Shown here in pieces: positions 32,645 to 41,570 of a DNA stretch of 43,029 nucleotides. Each line of letters starts with the position of its first letter. Within the stretch, counting starts at the first letter, position 1. The notes beneath the pieces were generated by a model. That model was given only the letters and a program-made list of their open reading frames with translations, had not been told where the DNA came from and did no database searches. The translations under genes and the position numbers were made by a program. Source of the stretch: Deltaproteobacteria bacterium (lineage in GTDB: Bacteria > Myxococcota_A > UBA9160 > SZUA-336); contig JAFDDB010000020.1 of NCBI GenBank assembly GCA_019311115.1, forward strand, positions 1-43,029, written 5' to 3'.

Positions 32645-33141
32645 TGGAACAGATCCTCTTCTACGTGTTCTCCGGCCTCGCGATCCTCTCGGCGATCGGG
32701 CTGCTGGTCAACGTGCGCAACACGGTGAACGCCGCCCTCTCGCTCGTGGTCTGCATGCTCTCGCTGGCCGTCCTCTTCATCATGCTTCACGCCGAGTTCG
32801 TGGGCGTGCTGCAGGTCATGGTCTACGCCGGCGCCATCGTCGTGCTCTTCCTGTTCGTGGTCATGCTCTTGAACCTGCGGGGCGGGAACATGGGCGCCGA
32901 GAGCCAGCCGGTGCTCAAGCTGGTCGGTGGCGCGGTCGCGGTCGGCGCCACCGTCAAGCTGGCGACGCTGCTCGACCGCCCGCTCAAGCCCTGGGCCGAC
33001 ATCGATCCCGAGTTCGGCACCGTCGCGCACATCGGCCGGGTCTTCTACACGGACTACATGCTCGCCTTCCAGGTGGCCGGCGTGCTGCTGCTCGCCGGAA
33101 TCGTCGCGGCCGTCATCCTGGCCAAGCGCGAGATCGACTGA
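32644..33141 (+). CDS. nuoJ: NADH-quinone oxidoreductase subunit J
   Basis: This 165-residue membrane subunit has five helices. The third helix region [24 protein letters not shown] carries the pi-bulge-type segment found in NuoJ/ND6. It overlaps nuoH and nuoK by one base on each side (TGATG), so nuoH, J and K are tightly coupled. No nuoI frame lies between nuoH and nuoJ. Confidence 0.95.
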   Translation: MEQILFYVFSGLAILSAIGLLVNVRNTVNAALSLVVCMLSLAVLFIMLHAEFVGVLQVMVYAGAIVVLFLFVVMLLNLRGGNMGAESQPVLKLVGGAVAVGATVKLATLLDRPLKPWADIDPEFGTVAHIGRVFYTDYMLAFQVAGVLLLAGIVAAVILAKREID

Positions 33142-33440
33142 TGGGGATCTGGGACTACCAGGTCGTCGCAGCGATCCTATTCATGATCGGGGTCCTCGGC
33201 GTGCTCACGCGCCGGAACATCATCGTCATGTTCATGTGCATCGAACTGATGCTGAACGCCGCGAACCTGTCGCTGATCTCGTTCAGCCGGCTCTGGGGAA
33301 ACCTGGACGGCCAGATCTTCGTCTTCATGGTCATCGTGGTGGCGGCCGTCGAGGTCGCCGTCGGACTGGCCATCATGATCAGCCTGGTGCGCAACCGCGA
33401 CACCGTGAACATCGAAGACACGAGCCTGCTCAAGTGGTGA
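33141..33440 (+). CDS. nuoK: NADH-quinone oxidoreductase subunit K
   Basis: This 99-residue, three-helix subunit (ND4L homologue) contains the two membrane glutamates used in proton transfer, in [13 protein letters not shown] (residues about 29-41) and [14 protein letters not shown] (about 67-80). The length is typical. It overlaps nuoJ by one base and precedes nuoL by 16 bases. Confidence 0.96.
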   Translation: MGIWDYQVVAAILFMIGVLGVLTRRNIIVMFMCIELMLNAANLSLISFSRLWGNLDGQIFVFMVIVVAAVEVAVGLAIMISLVRNRDTVNIEDTSLLKW

Positions 33441-33456
33441 CGGCGGGCGCACGGCC

Positions 33457-35502
33457 ATGACGCACGAGAACGAGGCCATCCGCCTGATCCCCTTGTTCCC
33501 GCTGGCCGCGGTCGTGGTGAGCGGGCTCTGGCTGCTCTTCGCACGCGGCAGCATGTCGCGCGGCGCGGTGATCGCGATCGGCTGTGGCGCGCCGATCCTG
33601 AGCTTCCTGGTCTCGCTGCGCGAGGTCTTCCAGCTGACCCGGCTCGACGAAGGCCAGCGCTTCTTCGTCGACAACCTGTACACGTGGATCAGCGCCGACC
33701 CCTTCCACGCCGAGCTGAGCTTCCTGCTCGACCCGCTCTCGGCCGTGATGATCCTGGTCGTGACCGGCGTCGGCTCGCTCATCCACATCTACTCCGTCGG
33801 CTACATGGACGACGATCACCGCGAGGACCGCGGCTTCCAGCGCTTCTTCCTCTACCTGAACCTGTTCACGTTCTCGATGCTGATGCTTGTGCTCGGCGAC
33901 AACCTGCTCGTCATGTTCGTGGGCTGGGAGGGCGTCGGGCTCTGCTCGTACCTGCTGATCGGCTTCTGGTACCTCGAGGACCACAACGCCATGTGCGGGC
34001 AGAAGGCGTTCCTGGTCAACCGCATCGGCGACTTCGGCTTCCTGCTCGGCATCTTCCTGCTGTTCTGGGCCTTCGCCAGCGTCGGCTCGCCCACGGTCGA
34101 GTTCCACGAGATGTCGGCCAACGTCGGCAAGCTGGCCGACACCATGGTCACGCTGCCGCCCGCGCTCAGCTTCCTGCCGGCCTTCCCGGCCTGGAAGCTG
34201 CTCACGCTGGCCTGCCTCTGTCTCTTCGTCGGGGCCTGTGGCAAGTCGGCGCAGCTCCCCCTCTACACCTGGCTTCCCGACGCCATGGCGGGCCCGACGC
34301 CGGTCTCGGCGCTGATCCACGCCGCGACCATGGTCACCGCCGGTGTCTACATGGTCTGCCGCATGTCCTTCGCCTTCAGCCTGGCGCCCGGCGCCTCGGC
34401 GACGGTGGCCTGGGTGGGAGGCCTGACGGCGGTCTTCGCCGCCACGATCGCGCTCACCCAGAAGGACATCAAGAAGGTGCTGGCCTACTCCACGGTCAGC
34501 CAGCTCGGCTACATGTTCCTGGCCGCCGGGTCCATGGCCTACAGCGCCGCGGTCTACCACCTGGCGACGCACGCCTTCTTCAAGGCGCTGCTCTTCCTGG
34601 GCGCGGGCTCGGTCATCCTGGGCATGCACCACGAGCAGGACATCGACAAGATGGGGGGCCTGCGGCGGCGCATGCGCTGGACGCACCGCTGGTTCCTCTG
34701 CGGCGTGCTGGCCATCGCGGGGGTACCGTTCCTGTCGGGCTTCTTCTCGAAGGACGAGGTCCTGCTGGGCGCGTTCGCGGCGCACGACCTGCCGGGCCAC
34801 ATGGCGCTGTACGCGATCGGCGTGCTGACCGCCGGCCTCACCGCGTTCTACATGCTGAGGCTCCACTACCGGGTCTTCGCCGGCGAGACGCGCGCCACGC
34901 CCGAGGTCTACAACGCCGTGCACGAGTCGAACCGCTGGGTGCTGATGCCGCTGGCGGTGCTGGCCGCGCTCTCGGTCGGGGTCTGGCTGCTGTCGCCGCC
35001 CGACCTGTGGGGCGAGCTGCTCTTCGGCGGCATGCGCAAGTCGCACAGCCTGCACTACTTCTTGCAGGAAGCCGCATTCTCGGCTCCGCACGACGTCAGC
35101 CACGCCACCGAGCTGGGCCTGGCCGCGCTCGCGACGCTTTTCGCCCTGGCCGGCATCGCCGCGGCATCGTTCCTGTACTACTTCAAGCCTGAGATGGTCG
35201 ACCGGCTCACCGACCGCGTCCGTCCGGTCTACGACGTTCTCTGGAACAAGTACTGGGTGGACGAGATCTACGACTTCCTGATCGTCCGGCCACTGCTCTG
35301 GGTCTCGGAGAACGTCCTGTACCGGCTGGTCGACGCCGACCTGATCGACCGCATCGGCGTGAACGGCACCGCCCGCGCCGTGCGCGGAGTCGCGAACCGC
35401 GGCCTCAAGTTCCTCCAGACCGGATTCACCCAGTCGTACCTGGTGATCATGCTGATCGGCGCGCTCGGGATCATCGCGTACATGATGCGGGGGGCCTCGT
35501 GA
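33457..35502 (+). CDS. nuoL: NADH-quinone oxidoreductase subunit L
   Basis: This 681-residue antiporter-like subunit has about 16 helices. It has MFVGWEGVGLCSYLLIGFW (conserved glutamate), CGKSAQLPLYTWLPDAMAGPTPVSALIHAATMVTAGVYM (lysine and the broken helix) and ILTQ-like IALTQKDIKKVLAYSTVSQLGYM. The C-terminal part (about 540-681) includes the long lateral helix and the last membrane segment. It pumps protons at the far end of the membrane arm. The stop overlaps the nuoM GTG by four bases. Confidence 0.96.
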   Translation: MTHENEAIRLIPLFPLAAVVVSGLWLLFARGSMSRGAVIAIGCGAPILSFLVSLREVFQLTRLDEGQRFFVDNLYTWISADPFHAELSFLLDPLSAVMILVVTGVGSLIHIYSVGYMDDDHREDRGFQRFFLYLNLFTFSMLMLVLGDNLLVMFVGWEGVGLCSYLLIGFWYLEDHNAMCGQKAFLVNRIGDFGFLLGIFLLFWAFASVGSPTVEFHEMSANVGKLADTMVTLPPALSFLPAFPAWKLLTLACLCLFVGACGKSAQLPLYTWLPDAMAGPTPVSALIHAATMVTAGVYMVCRMSFAFSLAPGASATVAWVGGLTAVFAATIALTQKDIKKVLAYSTVSQLGYMFLAAGSMAYSAAVYHLATHAFFKALLFLGAGSVILGMHHEQDIDKMGGLRRRMRWTHRWFLCGVLAIAGVPFLSGFFSKDEVLLGAFAAHDLPGHMALYAIGVLTAGLTAFYMLRLHYRVFAGETRATPEVYNAVHESNRWVLMPLAVLAALSVGVWLLSPPDLWGELLFGGMRKSHSLHYFLQEAAFSAPHDVSHATELGLAALATLFALAGIAAASFLYYFKPEMVDRLTDRVRPVYDVLWNKYWVDEIYDFLIVRPLLWVSENVLYRLVDADLIDRIGVNGTARAVRGVANRGLKFLQTGFTQSYLVIMLIGALGIIAYMMRGAS

Positions 35503-37190
35503 CGCCGCTGGCCGCGATCCCCGACGGGCTGCTGCTCTCCGTCACGGTCTTCTGGCCGCTGGCGGTCGTCGTGGGACTGCTGGTCCTCGAGTTCTTCAGC
35601 AGTCCCCGGCTGTCCGACCGCATCTGGCGCGCGGCCGCGTTCGCGGCGTCGCTGGTCGGGTTCGGGCTGACGCTCGAGGTCTGGGCGCGCTTCGATCCGA
35701 CGGTCGGCGGCATGCAACTGGTGCAGCGCACGTCCTGGATCGAGGGATACGGCATCAACTACTACCTGGGGATCGACGGGATCAGTCTCTTCCTCGTCGT
35801 GCTCACCGGCTTCCTGCTTCCCATCGTCCTGCTCGCCTGCTGGAACGACGTTGTCAAGCGCACCAAGCAGTTCGTCTTCTTCATGCTCGCGCTCCAGACG
35901 GGCATGCTCGGCGCGTTCGTCTCGCTGAACCTCTTCCTGTTCTACGTGTTCTGGGAGGTGATGCTCATCCCGATGTACTTCCTGATCGGGATCTGGGGCG
36001 GGCCCCGGCGGATCTACGCCACCATCAAGTTCTTCATCTACACGATGGTCGGCAGCCTGCTGATGCTCGTCGGCATCATCGTCCTCGTGTACATGCATCG
36101 CGCCGAGTTCAACGTGCTGACGCTCGACTACATCGGCTTCGCCGGGGCGCCGGGGATCGCCGACACGACGGTGCGCATGAGCGGCGACGTCTGGTGGAAG
36201 ACGCAGACCTGGCTCTTCGCCGCCTTCGCGCTGGCCTTCGCGATCAAGGTTCCGATGTTCCCGTTCCACACCTGGCTGCCCGACGCACACGTCGAGGCGC
36301 CGACGCCGGCGTCTGCGATCCTGGCCGGCATCCTGCTGAAGCTCGGGACCTACGGCTTCGTGCGCTTCGCGCTGCCGCTCTTCCCGGCCGCTGCGCTCGA
36401 GTACGCGCCGGTCATGATCACGCTCGCCGTGATCGGCATCGTGTACGGCGCCTGCGTGGCCATGGTGCAGGGCGACGTGAAGAAGCTCGTGGCGTACTCG
36501 TCCGTCAGTCACCTGGGCTTCGTCATGCTCGGCCTCTTCGCCTTCAACCTGACGGGGATCGAGGGCTCGCTGCTCCAGATGGTGAACCACGGCATCTCGA
36601 CCGGGGCGCTGTTCATCCTGGTCGGCATGATCTACGAGCGCCGGCACACCCGCGAGATCAGCGACTTCGGCGGGATCGCGCACGTGATGCCGGTCTTCGC
36701 GACCTTCTTCCTGATCACCACCATGAGCTCGATCGGGCTTCCGGCGCTGAACGGGTTTGTGGGGGAGTTCCTCATCCTGGTGGGCGTCTTCGAGCACTAC
36801 CCCTGGGCGGCGGTCTGCGCCACGAGCGGGGTGATCCTGGGCGCGGTGTACATGCTCTGGATGGTGCGCCGCGTCTTCTTCGGGCCGATCGTGCACGAGG
36901 CGAACCGCAAGCTCCTCGACCTGTCGCTGCGCGAGAAGCTCGTCGCCAGTGCCCTGGTGGTGCCGATGATCTGGATCGGCGTCTACCCGTCGACCTTCCT
37001 GCGGCCCATGGACGCGTCGGTGCGGACGCTGCTCGCCACGATCGAGGCGCGCGGCGGCGAGACTGGCTCGCGGCTGGCGCTGGTGCAGGCGCTGCCCGAG
37101 GAGCCGCCCGTCCCCGAGGCTCTGCCCGAGTCCGGGGAGCCGGCCCAGCTGGACCGGCTGGACCGGCTGGACGAGGAGAGCGGCGAATGA
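35499..37190 (+). CDS. nuoM: NADH-quinone oxidoreductase subunit M
   Basis: This 563-residue antiporter-like subunit has 14 helices. LFYVFWEVMLIPMYFLIGIWGG carries the key glutamate, and FAIKVPMFPFHTWLPDAHVEAPTPASAILAGILLKLGTYG the conserved lysine helix. The start is GTG (four-base overlap with nuoL). The C-terminal extension after residue about 510 is Glu/Pro-rich and ends with a small repeat, QLDRLDRLDEESGE, encoded by 9-base tandem units; this tail is not family-conserved. The stop overlaps nuoN by four bases. Confidence 0.96.
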   Translation: MTPLAAIPDGLLLSVTVFWPLAVVVGLLVLEFFSSPRLSDRIWRAAAFAASLVGFGLTLEVWARFDPTVGGMQLVQRTSWIEGYGINYYLGIDGISLFLVVLTGFLLPIVLLACWNDVVKRTKQFVFFMLALQTGMLGAFVSLNLFLFYVFWEVMLIPMYFLIGIWGGPRRIYATIKFFIYTMVGSLLMLVGIIVLVYMHRAEFNVLTLDYIGFAGAPGIADTTVRMSGDVWWKTQTWLFAAFALAFAIKVPMFPFHTWLPDAHVEAPTPASAILAGILLKLGTYGFVRFALPLFPAAALEYAPVMITLAVIGIVYGACVAMVQGDVKKLVAYSSVSHLGFVMLGLFAFNLTGIEGSLLQMVNHGISTGALFILVGMIYERRHTREISDFGGIAHVMPVFATFFLITTMSSIGLPALNGFVGEFLILVGVFEHYPWAAVCATSGVILGAVYMLWMVRRVFFGPIVHEANRKLLDLSLREKLVASALVVPMIWIGVYPSTFLRPMDASVRTLLATIEARGGETGSRLALVQALPEEPPVPEALPESGEPAQLDRLDRLDEESGE

Positions 37191-38731
37191 TGCCCAACCT
37201 CGACCTGTCCGCGATCAGCCCGATGATCTTCGTGGCCGTGGGCGCGATCCTGCTGCCGCTACTCGAGGTCCTGCTGGCGCGCATGATCGAGCGGCGCCGG
37301 TCGTGGCTCGGCCGCACGGTGAACCGCGAGATGGCCAGCACCGCCATCGTCATCTTCACGGTGCTGCTGCTGGTGCTGGCGCTGCTTCGGACGGTCGGCA
37401 CGTTCGACCTGCCGGTCGCGCACTTCAACCTGGACCATCCGATGATCGCGGTGGACCAGTTGACGCGGTTCCTGAACGCGGTGCTGCTGATCAGCGCGAT
37501 CCTGACGGTGCTCGTGTCGAGCCGCTACCTGGCCGACATCGGGATGGACCACGGGGAGTTCTACGCGCTGCTGCTCGCGTCGCTGCTCGGCATGATGCTG
37601 CTCGGCGCGGCGACCGACCTGATCATGCTCTTCCTGGCGCTCGAGCTGATGAGCATTCCCATCTACGCGCTGGCGGGCTTCCAGCGCTCGTCGCTCAAGT
37701 CGAACGAGTCGGCGCTCAAGTACTTCATCATCGGCTCGTTCGCCTCGGCACTGCTGCTGTACGGCTGCGCGCTGCTCTACGGGGCGACGGGTACGGTGGA
37801 GTTGGCCGAGATCGCGCGTGGCTTCGATCCGGAGAACCCGCTGACGCTGCTGGGCGCGGCGCTCGTGCTGGTGGGCTTCGCGTTCAAGATCGCGTCGGTG
37901 CCGTTCCACCAGTGGGCGCCGGACGTCTACGAGGGTGCGCCCACGACCGTGACCGGGTTCATGGCGACGGCCGTCAAGGTGGCCGCCTTCGGCGCGCTGA
38001 TCCGCGTGGTGGCGGTGGGGCTTCAGCCCGGGGCCGAGATCATGTACGGCGTGTTCTGGTGGCTCGCCGTGCTCTCGATGACCGTCGGGAACGTGATGGC
38101 GATCATCCAGCAGAACACCAAGCGCATGCTGGCGTACTCGAGCGTGGCGCACGGGGGCTACATGCTGGTCGGCATCTGTGTCGGCACGCAGTCGGGCTAC
38201 GCGGGGCTGCTCTTCTACCTGCTCGTCTACACCTTCATGACGATCGGGGCGTTCACGGTGCTGGCCATCCTGACCCGGGACGGCCGCGAGGTGTCGCGCA
38301 TCGACGACCTGGCCGGGCTGCACGAGACGCACCCGTTCGCCGCGATCGTGATGACGCTGTGCATGTTCTCGTTGGCGGGCATCCCGCCTCTCGCGGGGTT
38401 CTGGGGCAAGTGGTACCTGCTGACCGGCGCCGTCGAGCGCGCGACGGCGATCGGCGACACGAGCCTGATCGTGCTCGCGGTGGTGCTGGTGATGAACAGC
38501 GCCATCTCGCTGGCGTACTACCTGAGGCTGCCGGTCGTCATGTACATGCGCGAGGCGCGTGGCGCCGACCGTCCGGACGCTACCGCCGGCGCACTCCAGA
38601 CCACCGTCCTCTGGGTCTGCGCGCTCGCGATCGTACTGATCGGCGTCGTCCCCGGCGACTTCCTGATCCTCTTCGGCGACTACGACCTGATCGCCAGCGC
38701 CAGGGTGGCGGCCTCGGCCGTTTCCCCCTGA
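37187..38731 (+). CDS. nuoN: NADH-quinone oxidoreductase subunit N
   Basis: This 514-residue antiporter-like subunit closes the operon. LIMLFLALELMSIPIYALAGF carries the conserved glutamate, FKIASVPFHQWAPDVYEGAPTTVTGFMATAVKVAAFGAL the lysine helix, and NTKRMLAYSSVAHGGYMLVG the second lysine. Two ATG codons lie in tandem at 37187 and 37190; the first overlaps the nuoM stop by four bases. It is convergent with the alpha/beta hydrolase gene, nine bases away, and I see no intrinsic terminator between them. Confidence 0.96.
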   Translation: MMPNLDLSAISPMIFVAVGAILLPLLEVLLARMIERRRSWLGRTVNREMASTAIVIFTVLLLVLALLRTVGTFDLPVAHFNLDHPMIAVDQLTRFLNAVLLISAILTVLVSSRYLADIGMDHGEFYALLLASLLGMMLLGAATDLIMLFLALELMSIPIYALAGFQRSSLKSNESALKYFIIGSFASALLLYGCALLYGATGTVELAEIARGFDPENPLTLLGAALVLVGFAFKIASVPFHQWAPDVYEGAPTTVTGFMATAVKVAAFGALIRVVAVGLQPGAEIMYGVFWWLAVLSMTVGNVMAIIQQNTKRMLAYSSVAHGGYMLVGICVGTQSGYAGLLFYLLVYTFMTIGAFTVLAILTRDGREVSRIDDLAGLHETHPFAAIVMTLCMFSLAGIPPLAGFWGKWYLLTGAVERATAIGDTSLIVLAVVLVMNSAISLAYYLRLPVVMYMREARGADRPDATAGALQTTVLWVCALAIVLIGVVPGDFLILFGDYDLIASARVAASAVSP

Positions 38732-38740
38732 CGGGCGCGA

Positions 38741-39646
38741 TCAGCCGCTGATCTGCGCCGCCTCGGGCACGGTCCGCCCCGTCAGCCAGGCCTCGAGCAT
38801 CGCGTTCACCGTCTCGGGCGCTTCCTGCTGCACCCAGTGCGACACGCCGGGCAGCGTGCGGATCGTCAGGTCCTTCACGAAGTCGCCGGTGGCGTGCGTC
38901 AACTCCACGCCGAGCGCCGCGTCCTCCTCGCCCCAGACCACGAGCGTGGGCGTCTCGATCATCGGGTAGGGCCGGGCGCCCAGCCGGCGCGCGCCGCCGC
39001 CTCGGACCAGCGCCCGGTAGTAGTCGACCATCGCCTTGGCGGCGCCGGGCTTGCAGGCCGCCTGGCGGTACACGTCGAGCACCTCGTCGGGAAAGCGGCT
39101 CTTGTCGACGGCCATGTCGCGGAACGCCCGGCCGACGGCCTCGGCCCCGTTGCGCGTGAGCACCCACTCCGGAAGCCAAGGGATCTGGAAGAAGAGCACG
39201 TACCAGGAGCGGCCCAGCTGGCGCAGGCTGAACGTCTTCCGCGCCGCGCCGGGGTGCGGCACGTTCATGATGATCAGGCGATCGATCGGCCGCGGCGGAC
39301 GCATGGCGTACGCCCAGGCGATGATCGCGCCCCAGTCGTGGGCGATCAGGACGACCTCGCGCGCGCCCGACGCCTCGATCAGTCCCGCCACGTCGTCGAC
39401 CAGCAGCTCCAGCGCGTAGTCGTGGTAGGAGAGCGGCCGGTCGGTGCCGCCGTAACCTCGCATGTCGGGAGCCCAGGCGCGGTAGCCGAGGCGCGCCAGC
39501 AGCGGTAGCTGTGCGCGCCACGAGTACGAGAGCTCGGGGAAGCCGTGCAGGCAGAGGGCCAGGCGATCGCCTTCGCCACAGGAGGCGACGTTGAAGCTCA
39601 GCCCGTTGGCGCGCACGTCTTCGTAGCGGATCTCGTGGTCGTCCAT
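38741..39646 (-). CDS. alpha/beta hydrolase, epoxide hydrolase-like
   Basis: This 301-residue protein has the oxyanion-hole motif LHGFPELSYSW, the aspartate nucleophile in LIAHDWGAIIAW, the cap-domain segment RSWYVLFFQIPWLPEW, and a late LPGVSHWVQQEAPE that supplies the catalytic histidine. ETPTLVVWGEEDAALG carries the acid. This pattern fits soluble epoxide hydrolases and fluoroacetate/haloalkane dehalogenase relatives; the substrate is unknown. It faces away from the DUF4010 gene. A TTCACC/TAGGGT promoter ends six bases before the ATG, so the mRNA is predicted to be leaderless. Confidence 0.86.
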   Translation of the reverse strand: MDDHEIRYEDVRANGLSFNVASCGEGDRLALCLHGFPELSYSWRAQLPLLARLGYRAWAPDMRGYGGTDRPLSYHDYALELLVDDVAGLIEASGAREVVLIAHDWGAIIAWAYAMRPPRPIDRLIIMNVPHPGAARKTFSLRQLGRSWYVLFFQIPWLPEWVLTRNGAEAVGRAFRDMAVDKSRFPDEVLDVYRQAACKPGAAKAMVDYYRALVRGGGARRLGARPYPMIETPTLVVWGEEDAALGVELTHATGDFVKDLTIRTLPGVSHWVQQEAPETVNAMLEAWLTGRTVPEAAQISG

Positions 39647-39652
39647 GGCGCG

Positions 39653-39681
39653 ACCCTACACGGCTCGCGCGGCGAGGTGAA
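39653..39681 (-). promoter_or_regulatory. promoter of the alpha/beta hydrolase gene, predicted leaderless
   Basis: On the minus strand TTCACC (39681-39676) and TAGGGT (39658-39653) are 17 bases apart. The ATG starts seven bases past the -10, on the expected +1. The -10 is not a strong match. Confidence 0.5.
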
Positions 39682-39686
39682 GCGCG

Positions 39687-39713
39687 CTACCTGAACGGAC
39701 GATGCGCAGGTAG
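39687..39713. promoter_or_regulatory. dyad in the divergent region before the DUF4010 gene
   Basis: CTACCTG (39687-39693) and CAGGTAG (39707-39713) are perfect inverted copies 13 bases apart. They sit between the two divergent genes, just upstream of the hydrolase -35, as an operator might. Confidence 0.35.
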
Positions 39714-39721
39714 GCCCCGCA

Positions 39722-39763
39722 GGCCCCGGATCTCGGGGCCATCCCCCATCCCCATCCCCATCC
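39722..39763 (+). promoter_or_regulatory. hairpin and CCCCAT repeats in the leader of the DUF4010 gene
   Basis: GGCCCCG and CGGGGCC flank GATCT (39722-39740), a perfect small hairpin. Three perfect CCCCAT units (39744-39761) follow, ending five bases before the GGAGG ribosome site. The hairpin and repeats could form a leader structure or attenuator. No riboswitch family is recognisable. Confidence 0.35.
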
Positions 39764-39780
39764 GCGGGAGGAAACGAGCC

Positions 39781-41037
39781 ATCTCGCCCGACGCCGCCAC
39801 CTTGCTGCACACCTTCGTCGCCCTCTGCCTGGGCGCGCTGGTCGGACTCGAGCGCCAGGTGGCGCAAGAGGAGAGCGGCGGCGAGAAGGACTTTCCGGGC
39901 GTCCGCACCTTCGCGTTCACCGCGCTGCTCGGCGCGCTGGCGGTGCTCGTATCGCGCGAGCTGGGTCCGTGGCTCGGTGTGGCGCTGTTCGCCGCCATCT
40001 CCACGTTCCTGGTGCTGCGCTACCGCTACGACGCCGCGACGCGCGACGACCCCGGCTACACCACCGAGATCGCGAGCCTGTGCACGTTCGCGGTGGGCGT
40101 GCTGGCGCAGTCGGACAAGCTGCTGCTGGCGACCGTCGTCACCATTGCGATGGTGGCGCTGCTCCGCTCGAAGCGCGTGCTGCACCGCGCCGGCGAGCTG
40201 CTGTCGCCCGTCGACATGGAGGCGCTGATCCGCTTCCTGGTGATCACCGGGATCGTGCTGCCGCTCCTGCCCGACGACCCGATCGACCCCTTCTACGAAG
40301 TGCTCCGGCCGCGCGACGTGTGGCGCATGGTCGTGCTGATCTCGGGCGTGTCGTTCGCCGGTTACGTGCTCATGCGGCTGCGTGCCGGGCGCTCCAGTCA
40401 GCTGGTGATGGGGCTGCTCGGAGGCTTCGTATCGAGCACGGCCGCGGCCCTGGCCTACACGCGCGCCGCGCGCGCGGCGGCGGACTCGCGGCCGTTCGAG
40501 TCGCTGGTGGTGCTGGCGGCGTCGACGTCGTTCCTGCGCATCGGGCTGATGCTGGCGGTCGCGGGGCCGGACCTGCTGCCCGCGGTCGCTCCCGTGCTCG
40601 TGGTGATGAGCGCGACCAGCTTCGCGCTGGCCGTGCTCCGGCACCGTCCCGAGGCATCGGGCGAGACGCACGACTTCGGAAACCCGCTCACCATGCGCTT
40701 CGCCTTCGGCTTTGCGGCCGTGTACGCCGTCGTCCTGCTGGTGGTCGCGGCCGCGCGCGACAAGCTCGGCCTGGCAGCCCTCTACGCGACGAGCGCGGTC
40801 GCCGGGTTGATGGGCGCCGACGCCCCGAGCCTCTCGCTGGCGCGCCTGTCCGGCGACGGAGTCCTCGACCCCGCTGTCGCGGCTTCGGGGATCGTCGGCG
40901 TCGCGCTGGCGGCTACGCTCGGCAAGGTCGGGATCGTCGCGATCGGCGCTCGCGGCGCGTTCCCGCTCCGGGTCGGCGGGTCGTTGCTGCTGACGCTGGC
41001 CGCGGGCGCGGCCGTCTTCTTCTGGCTCCGCTTCTAG
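39781..41037 (+). CDS. MgtC/SapB-DUF4010 family membrane protein
   Basis: This protein is about 418 residues from ATC 39781 or 411 from TTG 39802. It has an MgtC/SapB-like N-terminal domain with FVALCLGALVGLERQ and GVRTFAFTALLGALAV (to about 150), followed by the DUF4010 domain with GLLGGFVSSTAAALAYTRAA. About ten helices are predicted. The function of the fused family is unknown; MgtC itself affects magnesium and phosphate homeostasis. The only good ribosome site, GGAGG at 39767-39771, is nine bases from an in-frame ATC and 30 from the TTG. The TTG form would also start almost inside the first helix, so a non-standard ATC start deserves testing. The stop overlaps yjjX by four bases, tail to tail. 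Confidence 0.8.
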   Translation: MSPDAATLLHTFVALCLGALVGLERQVAQEESGGEKDFPGVRTFAFTALLGALAVLVSRELGPWLGVALFAAISTFLVLRYRYDAATRDDPGYTTEIASLCTFAVGVLAQSDKLLLATVVTIAMVALLRSKRVLHRAGELLSPVDMEALIRFLVITGIVLPLLPDDPIDPFYEVLRPRDVWRMVVLISGVSFAGYVLMRLRAGRSSQLVMGLLGGFVSSTAAALAYTRAARAAADSRPFESLVVLAASTSFLRIGLMLAVAGPDLLPAVAPVLVVMSATSFALAVLRHRPEASGETHDFGNPLTMRFAFGFAAVYAVVLLVVAAARDKLGLAALYATSAVAGLMGADAPSLSLARLSGDGVLDPAVAASGIVGVALAATLGKVGIVAIGARGAFPLRVGGSLLLTLAAGAAVFFWLRF

Positions 41038-41570
41038 CGCGGAGTCGGCGGCGGGGCGCCGTCAGCGAGGAACGGGATGAGCGCCAGCGTCACGGCTTGC
41101 GCGTACAGCCCGCTGCGGTCGACGGCTCCGCCCGTCAGCAGCCCTACCGCGCCGCGGGTGCGGGCGTCGCCGCCGAGTACCTCGTCGCAGGCTTGCGCCA
41201 GGCCGATGCCACGGCGGACGCGCGCCGAGACGGCTTCGGGCAGCTCGAACGTGGCGCTGCGGGCGCGTCCCTCGGCGTCCCGGCTCCGGACCACCACCCA
41301 CCCGAACGACGTCAGCGCTCCCGCGCCTTCGGCCACGCCGCCCTCGACGCCGACCCAGAAGTCGGCCTGGGGGCAGAGGTCGCGGGCCGCGGCGGCGCGC
41401 TGCTCGGCGCCGCGCAGCGTCTCGAGGTCGGAGCGCGGCGTGTCGGCGACGCCCGACGGCGCGTCGAGGGCGCGCACGTCGAGCGGCGCTTCGCCGAACG
41501 CCCGCTCGAAGCCGCGGCGCACCGCGTCGAGCTTGACCGGGTTCGCGGTCGCGACCGCGACGACCGCCAT
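41034..41570 (-). CDS. yjjX: inosine/xanthosine triphosphatase (YjjX family)
   Basis: This 178-residue protein cleans non-canonical purine nucleotides (ITP, XTP) from the pool. VAVATANPVKLDAVRRGFERAFG is the substrate-binding start, FWVGVEGGV the conserved acidic motif and GAVGLLTGGAVDRSGLYAQAVTLALIPF the C-terminal signature. The length is typical. The ATG comes directly after the selB stop with no gap, so it is probably expressed from the selB message. Confidence 0.9.
   Translation of the reverse strand: MAVVAVATANPVKLDAVRRGFERAFGEAPLDVRALDAPSGVADTPRSDLETLRGAEQRAAAARDLCPQADFWVGVEGGVAEGAGALTSFGWVVVRSRDAEGRARSATFELPEAVSARVRRGIGLAQACDEVLGGDARTRGAVGLLTGGAVDRSGLYAQAVTLALIPFLADGAPPPTPR

Noticed and set aside
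30310..33141. 943-residue + strand open frame overlapping nuoG, nuoH and nuoJ
   Set aside because: Only its last 165 codons (nuoJ) are real. The upstream part is an arginine/glycine-rich out-of-frame reading of nuoG and nuoH.
39722..39780. Riboswitch in the leader of the MgtC-like gene
   Set aside because: The leader is about 50-90 bases with one small hairpin and simple repeats. No known riboswitch core could be recognised.
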